Source: Novosphingobium sp. Leaf2 (lineage in GTDB: Bacteria; Pseudomonadota; Alphaproteobacteria; Sphingomonadales; Sphingomonadaceae). Taken from it: a stretch of DNA of 64,000 nt. The notes under the pieces are model-generated. The model had not been told where the DNA came from. It was given only the letters and a program-made list of their open reading frames with translations, and did no database searches. The position numbers and the translations under genes were made by a program. Positions 18,669 to 25,462 of the stretch are shown here, in pieces. The DNA lies in NCBI RefSeq assembly GCF_001421325.1, contig NZ_LMJY01000016.1:248307-312306 (forward strand), in the 5' to 3' direction. The stretch's first letter is position 1. Each line of letters starts with the position of its first letter.

Positions 18669-20127
18669 CGTTCTCCCGCAGCAGGATGCGTGGCCAGTAC
18701 ACTTCGAACTTGGCGCCCCCCAGCGTGCCGTCGCGCTGGACGGTGACCATACCGCCGTGCGCGTTGATCATGCGCCGGGTGAACGCCAGGCCAACGCCGT
18801 CGCCGTCGGTGCCCGGCGAGGCGCGATGGAACAGTTTGAAGATGCGCTCCTCGTTGCCCGGCATGATCCCCTGCCCGTCATCCTCCACGGTAAAGACGCT
18901 GAACCGTCCCTCCTCGCGCATTGATATGCGGATCAGCCCGCCATCCTTGCCGTGATGCTTGACCGCGTTGGAAATGAGGTTGCGCAGCGAGGTGGAGAGC
19001 GGTGCGCGCGGAGCCACCAGATCATCGCCCTGGATATCCACCTCCACCCGGAACGTGTCTGGAATGCGGGTGAGGGCGATGGCTTCTTCCACCAGCTGGC
19101 GTGGATTGATGGGATGAACCTGCGGGTCACGCACGCCGATGCGGGCGTAATCAAGCAGGTCGTCGATCATCTGCTCACACCGGGCGATGCGCTGGGTGAT
19201 CCGCTCGAAATTGTGCGTGACAGCTTCCGGAACATTGTCCTCGCCCAGCGCTTCGGCGAGATCTTCGCGCACCCAGGTCACCAGATCGCCGATCCCGCGC
19301 AGGGGTGAGCGCAGGTCGTGGCTGGCAACATACGTGAATTCTTCCAGCTGGGCGTTGGTTTGCTGGAGCGCGCTTTCTGACCGCTTGCGATGGGAGATGT
19401 CGCTTACGATCGCCATGAACAGCGGCTGGGCGATACTTTCGAACCGCGTCAGCGCGATCTCCACCGGAAATTCGTGGCCTGAACTGTGAAGGCCGGTCAG
19501 ATCACGATCCATGCCCATCATGCGCGAAACCGGCGCGGCGGCGTAGCCGGCAACCTGGTGCACATGCTGCGTACGGTAGCGCTCGGGCAGCAGCATCCCC
19601 AGCGGTCGACCGATCATGTCCTCCACCCGCCAGCCGAACTGGTTGGCCAGCGTTGCATTGGCCTGCGCGATATGGCCACGCGCGTCGATGACGAGGATGC
19701 CGAGCGGCAGGCTTTCGAACATCTGGGTGAAGCGGCGTTCGGCGGTGACGGCGCGCGTGTGGTTCGCCAGATAGACCACCACACGGGAGCCGTCCTCGCC
19801 GGGGATCGGGGTCAACGTCATGTCCACTATCGGCCGCGATCCATCGGTGGCGGTCAGCGTGAATTGGCGGGTCCAGGCATCGCGCGTGTCGTTAGGCACG
19901 GCAAAGTACACATCGAGCATGTGCGCGAGTGTCGCGGCGTCCTCCTCGCTGAACCACAATGCCATTAGTCTCAGCCGTAAGGCGGCCGGATCAGGCTCGG
20001 CCAGCAAACTCGCGGCGGCTGCATTGGCCCAGGATATCACCCCCGCGCTATCGATTGTCAGCGCCGCGACGGGCGCCTTGATCAGGGGAGCCTCGATGTC
20101 GGGTGTGAGTTGCATTGCCAGTGTCAC
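18658..20127 (-). CDS. PAS-domain sensor histidine kinase
   Basis: 489 residues. Two PAS domains cover about residues 10-250 (VISWANAAAASLLAE; then ILVIDARGHIAQANATLANQ with a PAC segment). They are followed by a HisKA dimerisation domain with the phospho-His in FTYVASHDLRSPLRGIG and an HATPase domain with LRNLISNAVKHHG and GDGVGLAFTRR. No transmembrane segment is seen, so it is cytoplasmic. The start is GTG at 20127, supported by AAGG seven bases upstream; an ATG four codons later lacks such a site. It heads the operon with the short regulator and the GGDEF-EAL protein. It lacks the GAF and PHY domains of a true phytochrome. Confidence 0.9.
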   Translation of the reverse strand: MTLAMQLTPDIEAPLIKAPVAALTIDSAGVISWANAAAASLLAEPDPAALRLRLMALWFSEEDAATLAHMLDVYFAVPNDTRDAWTRQFTLTATDGSRPIVDMTLTPIPGEDGSRVVVYLANHTRAVTAERRFTQMFESLPLGILVIDARGHIAQANATLANQFGWRVEDMIGRPLGMLLPERYRTQHVHQVAGYAAAPVSRMMGMDRDLTGLHSSGHEFPVEIALTRFESIAQPLFMAIVSDISHRKRSESALQQTNAQLEEFTYVASHDLRSPLRGIGDLVTWVREDLAEALGEDNVPEAVTHNFERITQRIARCEQMIDDLLDYARIGVRDPQVHPINPRQLVEEAIALTRIPDTFRVEVDIQGDDLVAPRAPLSTSLRNLISNAVKHHGKDGGLIRISMREEGRFSVFTVEDDGQGIMPGNEERIFKLFHRASPGTDGDGVGLAFTRRMINAHGGMVTVQRDGTLGGAKFEVYWPRILLRENDDD

Positions 20128-20302
20128 GTGTCCGCCTTGCCAGCGGCCAGCCCATACATAGGTGCGAGGGGATGGCCCAATCGGTCAGGGCCGGAAACTC
20201 GGCGCCTGTCTTTGACAATGGGTACACAGCGGCTGTTATCGAGACCCGAACAGCTGATAGGGGATCACGCGTAAACCCGCAGAAAAATGCGAGGTGCAGT
20301 GG

Positions 20303-20794
20303 TTAACGCGGCACAAACTTTCCGGCTTCACGGTCCTTACGCACTTGCAGGCCGTTAAAAACCGAGCCGCTCATGGTGATCCAAACGCCCGGTTGCGCGG
20401 CCTGGCAGCAGGCGAACGCCATGCCCAGGTTGAACGCCGCATCGCTTTCGGCAAACCGCGCTGGCGCCAGTGCGCCGCACAGCACGATGGTCTTTTCGGT
20501 AAGCCCGGCAAGGGCGGCGGCAGTGTCGGTCATGGTATCGGTGCCGTGAGTTATCACCACATGCGATTCCGGCGCGGACGTCACGGTTTGCGCGATCAAT
20601 TCGCGATCGGCGTCCGTCAGTTCCAGGCTGTCTTTCCGCAACAGTTCGACCACGCGAAAAGGATGCGCGACGCGGGCTGTGACGAGCAGCTTTTCGATCA
20701 CGCTTTCGACGATCTGGTATTCGCTGAGCGCATCGAAGTACTGCTTGTCGATAGTACCACCGGTGGTGACGATGAGGATGGGTGCCTGACTCAT
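20303..20794 (-). CDS. Half-length asparaginase domain protein
   Basis: 163 residues covering only the N-terminal domain of the L-asparaginase family. Both catalytic threonine motifs are present: TTGGTIDKQY near residue 11, and HVVITHGTDTMTDTAA near residue 80. The C-terminal domain of classical type I/II asparaginases (about 330 aa) is missing. The protein ends cleanly after GLQVRKDREAGKFVPR, so this looks like a natural short family rather than a truncation. Asparaginase activity is uncertain because the classical active site needs the dimer and C-terminal domain. It lies 48 bases after topoisomerase IB on the same strand and may be cotranscribed. Confidence 0.8.
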   Translation of the reverse strand: MSQAPILIVTTGGTIDKQYFDALSEYQIVESVIEKLLVTARVAHPFRVVELLRKDSLELTDADRELIAQTVTSAPESHVVITHGTDTMTDTAAALAGLTEKTIVLCGALAPARFAESDAAFNLGMAFACCQAAQPGVWITMSGSVFNGLQVRKDREAGKFVPR

Positions 20795-20842
20795 GGCGTG
20801 TGCCTTAGCGCCATGCCCTGGCGATACGCAACAACCACCCTT

Positions 20843-21838
20843 TCACAGCTTTTCCAGATACGCCAGCAGCCCCCGTTCCTCGCGCGACATCCACCGGGTG
20901 CTGCGCGGCAGAGCCTTTGGCAGAGCTATGGCGTCCGTATCGCCTTTCGCCACCGCAATGATCGCGGGATGGATATAGGATTTGCGGGCGATCGCAGGCG
21001 TATTGCCGAGCCGCCCGGATACCTCCTCCAGCATGGCGCGCAACGAGACACCCGGCTGCGCAAACAGCATCGCGAAGCCAAGCGTGCTGGCCGCCCACGT
21101 ACGGAAATTCTTGGCGGTAAACCCCTCACCCATCGTTTCGGCAAGATAGGCGTTCACATCGTGGCTGTGCACCGGCACCGCCTCGCCGTCAGGATCAAGG
21201 TACTGGAACAAGTGCTGACCAGGCAGGTCCTGCATCTTGCGCACGCACCGCACCAAGGAGCGGTCGTCGCACGCGATTTCCTGCAGCTTGCCAGACTTGC
21301 CCTTGAAGCGCAGGCGCAACGTGCCCCGCTCGATCCGGGCGTGACGATTGCGCAAGGTCGTCGCCCCGAAGCTCTTGTTCGTCCTGGCATACTGCTCATT
21401 GCCGATGCGGATCGCGCCGGTATCGAGCAAGGCCACGACCGAAGCGATCGCCCGCTCCCGCCCCAGGCCCCGCCCCTGCAGGTCATCCGCCACACGCGCC
21501 CGCAACACCGGCAGCGCACCGCCGAAACGCGGGCAAAGCTCGAACTTCTTGTCTTCGCGCGATTGACGCCAGTCGGGGTGATAACGATACTGCTTGCGCC
21601 CGCGCGCATCGAAGCCGGTGGCCAGCAGATGGACATGCGGGTCGGGGGAGAACCAGCAATTCTCGTACGCTGGCGGCAAGGCGATGCGGTTGAGCCGGTC
21701 GATCTCGTCGCGACCCTTGATCCGCGCTCCGTCTGGCGCGAAATAGGCCCACTTATCGCCCCGGACGCGCTTGCGCGTAATTCCGGGCGCGCTTTCCTCA
21801 GCGAACTTGAGCGATGTTTCGATGCGCGTCATCAGCAT
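20843..21838 (-). CDS. DNA topoisomerase IB
   Basis: 331 residues, a bacterial/poxvirus-like type IB topoisomerase that relaxes supercoils through a 3'-phosphotyrosyl intermediate. Visible features are the N-terminal WAYFAPDGARIKGRDEI, YRYHPDWRQSREDKKF, the catalytic-core RIGNEQYARTNKSFGATTLR and FRTWAASTLGF. The nucleophile is Y288 in ARKSYIHPAI. Its promoter region shares a 27-bp near-palindrome with the divergent hemerythrin gene. On its own strand this reads GGAAC-N16-GGTT, suggesting general stress sigma control. Confidence 0.94.
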   Translation of the reverse strand: MLMTRIETSLKFAEESAPGITRKRVRGDKWAYFAPDGARIKGRDEIDRLNRIALPPAYENCWFSPDPHVHLLATGFDARGRKQYRYHPDWRQSREDKKFELCPRFGGALPVLRARVADDLQGRGLGRERAIASVVALLDTGAIRIGNEQYARTNKSFGATTLRNRHARIERGTLRLRFKGKSGKLQEIACDDRSLVRCVRKMQDLPGQHLFQYLDPDGEAVPVHSHDVNAYLAETMGEGFTAKNFRTWAASTLGFAMLFAQPGVSLRAMLEEVSGRLGNTPAIARKSYIHPAIIAVAKGDTDAIALPKALPRSTRWMSREERGLLAYLEKL

Positions 21839-21909
21839 TGTTGCGCGTTTTCCGTTACGTGATTGTCTTCATCAACGCGCGACGGCAAGCGAAGTTGTCG
21901 CACGCTAAT

Positions 21910-21936
21910 GAAACCGGATGCGTCCGCGACCGTTCC
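21910..21936. promoter_or_regulatory. Candidate bidirectional EcfG-type promoter (topoisomerase IB / hemerythrin)
   Basis: On the minus strand the bases read GGAAC (21936-21932), 16 bases, then GGTT (21915-21912), about 75 bases before topoisomerase IB. On the plus strand the same 27 bases read GAAAC, 16 bases, then CGTT (21931-21934), about 40 bases before hemerythrin. GGAAC-N16/17-CGTT is the established EcfG consensus of alphaproteobacterial stress sigma factors; each direction has one deviation from it. Confidence 0.6.
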
Positions 21937-21975
21937 TTGACCAGCACTCGGACAAGAACATCGCAGGAGACGACC

Positions 21976-22458
21976 ATGGCAGACGCGCAGATCTTCCAGG
22001 ATTTGAAGAACGATCACGACAAACACCGTGAATTGTTGGAAAAGCTGGGCGACACCAAGGGTGCCAGTGACGAGCGCAAGAGCTTGTTCGAAACGTTGCG
22101 CAAGGAATTGCAGGCGCACGCAGCCGCCGAGGAAGAGTCGCTGTATGCGACCATGCTGGGCCGGGAAGATCTGCGCGAGGACGCGCGCCATTCAGTTTCG
22201 GAACACAAGGAAATCGATGATTTTCTTGGGGAACTGTATGAAATGGACATGAGCTCCTCTGCCTGGATGACCAAGTTCAAGGAAATGCGCCACCGCTACC
22301 TCCATCACATCGACGAGGAAGAGGAGGACATGTTCCCCGAGGCTTCCGAGAAGCTTTCCGCCGAAGACGAAGCCCGGCTCGCCAAGATCTTCGAGGCTCG
22401 CAAGCCCAAGGAACTGGCGAACGCCGAAAAGGAACTTCCAGGCGACGCGCGCGAATAA
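21976..22458 (+). CDS. Hemerythrin HHE-domain protein
   Basis: A 160-residue four-helix protein with the His/Glu pattern of hemerythrin-like di-iron domains: LKNDHDKHRELLEKL, AHAAAEEESLYATML, SVSEHKEIDDFL and RYLHHIDEEEEDMFPE. Such proteins bind O2 or NO or protect against oxidative stress; the role here is inferred to be stress-related. The start ATG has CAGGAGA five bases upstream. It is divergent from topoisomerase IB with a shared EcfG-like promoter, and the PNPOx-like gene follows after 48 bases, ending at a strong terminator. The C-terminal tail is charged (NAEKELPGDARE). Confidence 0.92.
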   Translation: MADAQIFQDLKNDHDKHRELLEKLGDTKGASDERKSLFETLRKELQAHAAAEEESLYATMLGREDLREDARHSVSEHKEIDDFLGELYEMDMSSSAWMTKFKEMRHRYLHHIDEEEEDMFPEASEKLSAEDEARLAKIFEARKPKELANAEKELPGDARE

Positions 22459-22506
22459 AAGCAGCGCTAGCTATTACCATCACAACATAGATCAAGGAGA
22501 CATACG

Positions 22507-22971
22507 ATGGACAAAGAGATAAGCGACACTTTCTGGAAGTCGTTCAGCGCCAGCCCGTTCATCATGATGAAGTTGAACGACGCATCAGGCCACGCCGAAC
22601 CGATGACGGCGATGCTGGATAAGGACGCGCATCACGCGATCTGGTTCTTCGCCAAGCGCGACAACCGCATTGCCGGCGGTGGCAAGGCGATGGGTCAGGT
22701 GATGACGAAGGGCCACGATGTGTTTGCCTGCATTTCGGGTACTCTTGTCGAGGAGACTGACCGGGCCCGCCGCGAAGCGCAGTGGAACAATGCCGTCGAA
22801 GCCTGGTTCCCCGGCGGCAAGGACGATGCTTCGGTGGAGATGCTGCGCTTCGATATTGAAGACGGCGAAGTGTGGACAGCAGAACTGGGCCTGAAGGGCA
22901 TGTTCAAGCTGCTGACCGGCAAGCCAATCCAGGGGCATGAGGCCGGCGATCACGCTGTTGGCGCTGTCTGA
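22507..22971 (+). CDS. Pyridoxamine-5'-phosphate-oxidase-like general stress protein
   Basis: 154 residues with the split-barrel FMN-binding fold of the PNPOx-like general stress protein 26 family: HAEPMTAMLDKDAHHAIWFF, DVFACISGTL, then WNNAVEAWFPGGKDD and MLRFDIEDGEVWTAE. Members bind flavin or F420; the substrate is unknown. AAGGAG precedes the ATG by eight bases. It is probably cotranscribed with the hemerythrin gene from the stress promoter, with a terminator 28 bases after the stop. Confidence 0.9.
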   Translation: MDKEISDTFWKSFSASPFIMMKLNDASGHAEPMTAMLDKDAHHAIWFFAKRDNRIAGGGKAMGQVMTKGHDVFACISGTLVEETDRARREAQWNNAVEAWFPGGKDDASVEMLRFDIEDGEVWTAELGLKGMFKLLTGKPIQGHEAGDHAVGAV

Positions 22972-22998
22972 ACGCATACCAGGCATGAAATCAAAAGG

Positions 22999-23027
22999 GC
23001 GCGGTGGGATAACCACCGCGCTTTTTT
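22999..23027 (+). terminator. Rho-independent terminator of the hemerythrin-PNPOx unit
   Basis: A perfect 9-bp stem (GCGCGGTGG / CCACCGCGC) with a five-base loop is followed by six T residues on the plus strand. It lies just after the PNPOx-like gene. Confidence 0.92.
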
Positions 23028-23061
23028 ATTAATCAGCGATTGTAAGTGGGAGGCCGCGCCG

Positions 23062-23481
23062 TCAGGTAAACTGACGGAGCCGCTCAAGTTCACAAGGCCG
23101 GTCAGCTTCGACATCGTCAGATAGCGCAAATGCGATTGCGGCCAGAATTGCCTGCCGCGTAAATGGCTTTTGCACTACCCCAACGGCGGTGCAGGCGGGC
23201 ATATCGATCTGGCCAGGATTCGCGGTGACGTAGATTACCCGCGCACCAAAACGACCGGCAATTTCCCGCGCGATGGCGGGACCGGTCAACCCGTCACGCA
23301 AATTCAGATCGACGAGAGCAACGTCGGGAGCTTCACCCAGCCGCTTTACCGCGTCCATATCGGGGGCCGTACCGATCACGGCATGCCCCCCATCCGACAC
23401 AATGTCTTCTAATTGCAGCGCAACGAGAAACTCATCCTCGACGATCAGAACTTTTCCGACAGGTGAGATACGCGGCTGCAA
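23062..23481 (-). CDS. Single-domain response regulator downstream of the ECF sigma gene
   Basis: A 139-residue receiver domain without output: KVLIVEDEFLVALQLEDIV, the phosphoacceptor Asp in DVALVDLNLRDGLTGP, VIYVTANPGQ and the conserved Lys in VVQKPFTRQ. The sequence style matches the receiver of PhyR (VLIIEDEPLISMQLE). The likely start is a TTG; no ATG or GTG is well placed, so the exact N-terminus is uncertain. It follows the sigma gene by 25 bases and is probably driven by the same EcfG promoters. Single-domain regulators such as SdrG act in the sphingomonad GSR phosphorelay. Whether this is the equivalent is open: the FATG motif of that family is not obvious here. Confidence 0.85.
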   Translation of the reverse strand: MQPRISPVGKVLIVEDEFLVALQLEDIVSDGGHAVIGTAPDMDAVKRLGEAPDVALVDLNLRDGLTGPAIAREIAGRFGARVIYVTANPGQIDMPACTAVGVVQKPFTRQAILAAIAFALSDDVEADRPCELERLRQFT

Positions 23482-23506
23482 TCTGAAAATCCCCGGAAGC
23501 GCTGCT

Positions 23507-24163
23507 TCAGGCAGCCAACTTGGGACGGTCGTTGTGATTGGCGATCTTGGTCAGCTCGGCGAAAAATGCATCGATCGCGTCGCCATCGAGCAGGAAGTTG
23601 TGGCGGAAATCGGGAAGCTGACCTGATTCGATGATCTTGCACAGCATTGCGCGAGCACGGCAGATTCGGCTCTTAACGGTGCCAAGCGCGATACCGCAAA
23701 TGTCCGCAATCTCTTCGTAAGAAAGGTTTCCGGCAGCCACCAGCACGAGCGCTTCACGGTACGTTTCGGGGATTGCGGTCAACGCACGGAGCACGTCTGC
23801 CAATTCGACGGCGCTTTCCTGGCTGGCTTCGGCGCGCAGGATGCGCTCCGCCGCCAGTTCATCGTATTCACCATGAAAGCGGGCACGACGCGCCTCGGAA
23901 TAGAAGTGGTTTCGAAGGATCGTAAAGGTCCACGCCTTGAAATTGGTGCCGGCGGCATAACGCTCACGTGCCGCCCAAGCACGCAACATGGCCTCTTGCG
24001 CAAGATCATCGGCGCGGTCACGGCAACCGCAAAGGCCGCGTGCGAACGCACGCAGATGCGGCGCAACCTCGGCCAAGGCACGTCGAAAGTCACGGTCGCT
24101 CAAAGCAACCTTGTTTTCAGGCTTAACCTGAACATCTACACCTGCCTCGACAGCTGCTGACAT
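23507..24163 (-). CDS. EcfG-type (ECF15) RNA polymerase sigma factor, second copy
   Basis: 218 residues. Region 2 (PHLRAFARGLCG, ADDLAQEAMLRAW, TNFKAWTFTILRNHFYSEARR) and region 4 (LSYEEIADICGIALGTVKSRI) match the EcfG general stress sigma factors. The same phrases recur in the EcfG gene at 27593. It is longer than that one because of an N-terminal and a C-terminal extension. The ATG at 24163 has GGAGGG four bases upstream; an in-frame ATG six codons earlier lacks a site. No nepR neighbours it, so NepR encoded elsewhere in the locus would be its likely anti-sigma factor. Two EcfG-type promoters lie upstream, implying autoregulation. Confidence 0.92.
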   Translation of the reverse strand: MSAAVEAGVDVQVKPENKVALSDRDFRRALAEVAPHLRAFARGLCGCRDRADDLAQEAMLRAWAARERYAAGTNFKAWTFTILRNHFYSEARRARFHGEYDELAAERILRAEASQESAVELADVLRALTAIPETYREALVLVAAGNLSYEEIADICGIALGTVKSRICRARAMLCKIIESGQLPDFRHNFLLDGDAIDAFFAELTKIANHNDRPKLAA

Positions 24164-24195
24164 CGCACACCCTCCATCCATCTAACTGCAACCTT

Positions 24196-24221
24196 AACGC
24201 CACCCAATTCGAATTGGTTCC
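24196..24221 (-). promoter_or_regulatory. EcfG-type promoter of the second ECF sigma gene
   Basis: Reading on the minus strand: GGAAC (24221-24217), 17 bases, CGTT (24199-24196), an exact match to the EcfG consensus. The expected start point lies about 25 bases before the sigma gene's ATG, with its GGAGGG ribosome-binding site in between. Confidence 0.8.
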
Positions 24222-24265
24222 CGGGCATTGAATTTGCATTTGGACCACCCCTTCGTTTTTGCGCA

Positions 24266-24360
24266 CAAAGGAAGAGGCCCTCGATCACAATGAAGTGATC
24301 GAGGGCCTCGGGATTGGATCACTGCTGGTTGCGGGGGGTGGGGGATCCAGCGGTGATACT
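24266..24360 (-). ncRNA. Candidate GSR-dependent small RNA with C-rich loop (GsrN-like)
   Basis: This segment lies directly downstream, on the minus strand, of the EcfG-type promoter at 24366-24390. The predicted RNA would begin near 24360. It folds into a 5' stem-loop with arms 24357-24347 and 24328-24318 (11 positions, one C/A mismatch) and an 18-base loop containing runs of five and six C. A perfect 15-bp hairpin with a six-base loop follows at 24309-24274, then TTCCTTT. No protein frame or known riboswitch fits. The same plan (EcfG promoter, C-rich 5' loop, terminator hairpin) is known for the Caulobacter stress sRNA GsrN. Homology to GsrN is inference; the U-tract is imperfect, so readthrough into the sigma gene is possible. 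Confidence 0.6.
24274..24309 (-). terminator. Perfect 15-bp hairpin, likely terminator of the candidate sRNA
   Basis: GAGGCCCTCGATCAC pairs perfectly with its inverted copy around a six-base loop. On the minus strand it is followed by TTCCTTTG, a broken U-tract. On the plus strand it is followed by GGGATTGG, so it would terminate only minus-strand transcripts. Confidence 0.6.
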
Positions 24361-24363
24361 ATG

Positions 24364-24390
24364 GGAACGTAGTGCTTTATCGTTGGTTCC
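24364..24390. promoter_or_regulatory. Palindromic bidirectional EcfG-type promoter (sRNA/sigma and phyR)
   Basis: A 27-bp element of the form GGAAC-N17-GTTCC. On the minus strand it reads GGAAC-N16-CGTT, an exact EcfG promoter driving the candidate sRNA and perhaps the sigma gene. On the plus strand it reads GGAAC-N16-GGTT, one base off in the -10 element, about 145 bases before phyR. EcfG control of phyR is established in other alphaproteobacteria. Confidence 0.7.
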
Positions 24391-24534
24391 CCGCAATGCA
24401 TTTCGCCGCTAAAAATTTTCCAGTTGCCCTATGCCTTGCACGGAGTCAGACAACCGACGCCGGCCCAAAGGCGAACGGTCGCCTTGAAGAACACAATCGG
24501 GAAGCTCTTTCCCCAACAGGCCCGAGGAATTTTG

Positions 24535-25326
24535 ATGTCCGTCTCTGATCAGATCGCCATTCAGCTACCCTACCTGCGCCGCTACGCGCGCGCACTTACC
24601 GGTTCACAGCATTCGGGCGACGCGTATGTCCGGGCCACGCTCGAAGCCGCACTGGCCGACCGGTCCCTGCGCGATGCCATCGCCCGCAGCCGCGCGGCGC
24701 TGTACGAAGCGTTCACGCGCATCTGGTCAACCGGCCATGTTGACGAAACCAGCGGCGCTCTCGGCGGCCTGCACGAACAGGCTGCGCAGGAACGCTTGTC
24801 CGTGATTGCCCCCGCGCACCGCCAGGCCCTGCTGCTGACTACGGTGGAGGAATTCACGCGCGAGGAAGCTGCCCGCATCCTTGGACTGGACGTGGAGGAA
24901 GTGGACGCGCTGGTAACCCAGGCGATCGCCGAAATCGAAGGCGAAAGCGCCACTCGCGTACTCATTATCGAGGACGAACCGCTCATCTCCATGCAGCTTG
25001 AAGGGCTGGTCACCGACCTTGGCCATACCGTGGTCGGAACCGCCGCCACACATGCGCAGGCGCTCGAAATCTTCCAGCGCAATCCCGCTGGGCTGGTGCT
25101 TGCTGACATCCAACTGGCCGATGGCAGTTCCGGGATCGACGCAGTGGAGGATCTGCTCAAGTTCGGCGACGTGCCGGTGATCTTCATCACCGCCTATCCC
25201 GAACGCCTGCTGACGGGCGAGCGGCCCGAACCCACCTATTTGGTCACCAAGCCGTTCCAGGAAACCACCGTGCGGGCCCAGATCAGCCAGGCCCTTTTCT
25301 TCGGATCGAGCAAGCCGCTGCGCTGA
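24535..25326 (+). CDS. phyR: General stress response regulator PhyR (sigma-like domain + receiver)
   Basis: PhyR is the anti-anti-sigma factor of the alphaproteobacterial stress response. When phosphorylated, its sigma-like domain binds NepR and frees EcfG. In the 263-residue protein, residues 1-135 are the sigma-like domain (region-2-like PYLRRYARALTG, region-4-like EFTREEAARILGLDVEEVDA). Residues 141-263 are the receiver, with acidic pocket E146/D147, phosphoacceptor D191 (LVLADIQLADG), T219 and K239 (VTKPF). The ATG has GAGGA six bases upstream. It lies between the second sigma gene and the HWE kinase, and a terminator separates it from the convergent kinase. Confidence 0.97.
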   Translation: MSVSDQIAIQLPYLRRYARALTGSQHSGDAYVRATLEAALADRSLRDAIARSRAALYEAFTRIWSTGHVDETSGALGGLHEQAAQERLSVIAPAHRQALLLTTVEEFTREEAARILGLDVEEVDALVTQAIAEIEGESATRVLIIEDEPLISMQLEGLVTDLGHTVVGTAATHAQALEIFQRNPAGLVLADIQLADGSSGIDAVEDLLKFGDVPVIFITAYPERLLTGERPEPTYLVTKPFQETTVRAQISQALFFGSSKPLR

Positions 25327-25380
25327 CCACGGCGCTGTGATACAGGGCGCCGCAGGCTCCCAGATGGACAAGCAATATAC

Positions 25381-25417
25381 CGCCGTCGCGACCAGTCCGG
25401 TTGCGACGGCGTCTTTT
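25381..25417 (+). terminator. Terminator of phyR
   Basis: CGCCGTCGCGACC and GGTTGCGACGGCG form a 13-bp stem with one G-T wobble and a five-base loop, followed by TCTTTT on the plus strand, 55 bases after the phyR stop. Confidence 0.8.
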
Positions 25418-25462
25418 CGTGTGGTTATCGCTGACGTACGATGGGCTTCTCGCGCCGGCGCC

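Noticed and set aside
18658..20127. Bacteriophytochrome kinase (because of the linked short response regulator)
   Set aside because: Only PAS domains are visible; the GAF and PHY domains and the bilin-binding Cys are missing.
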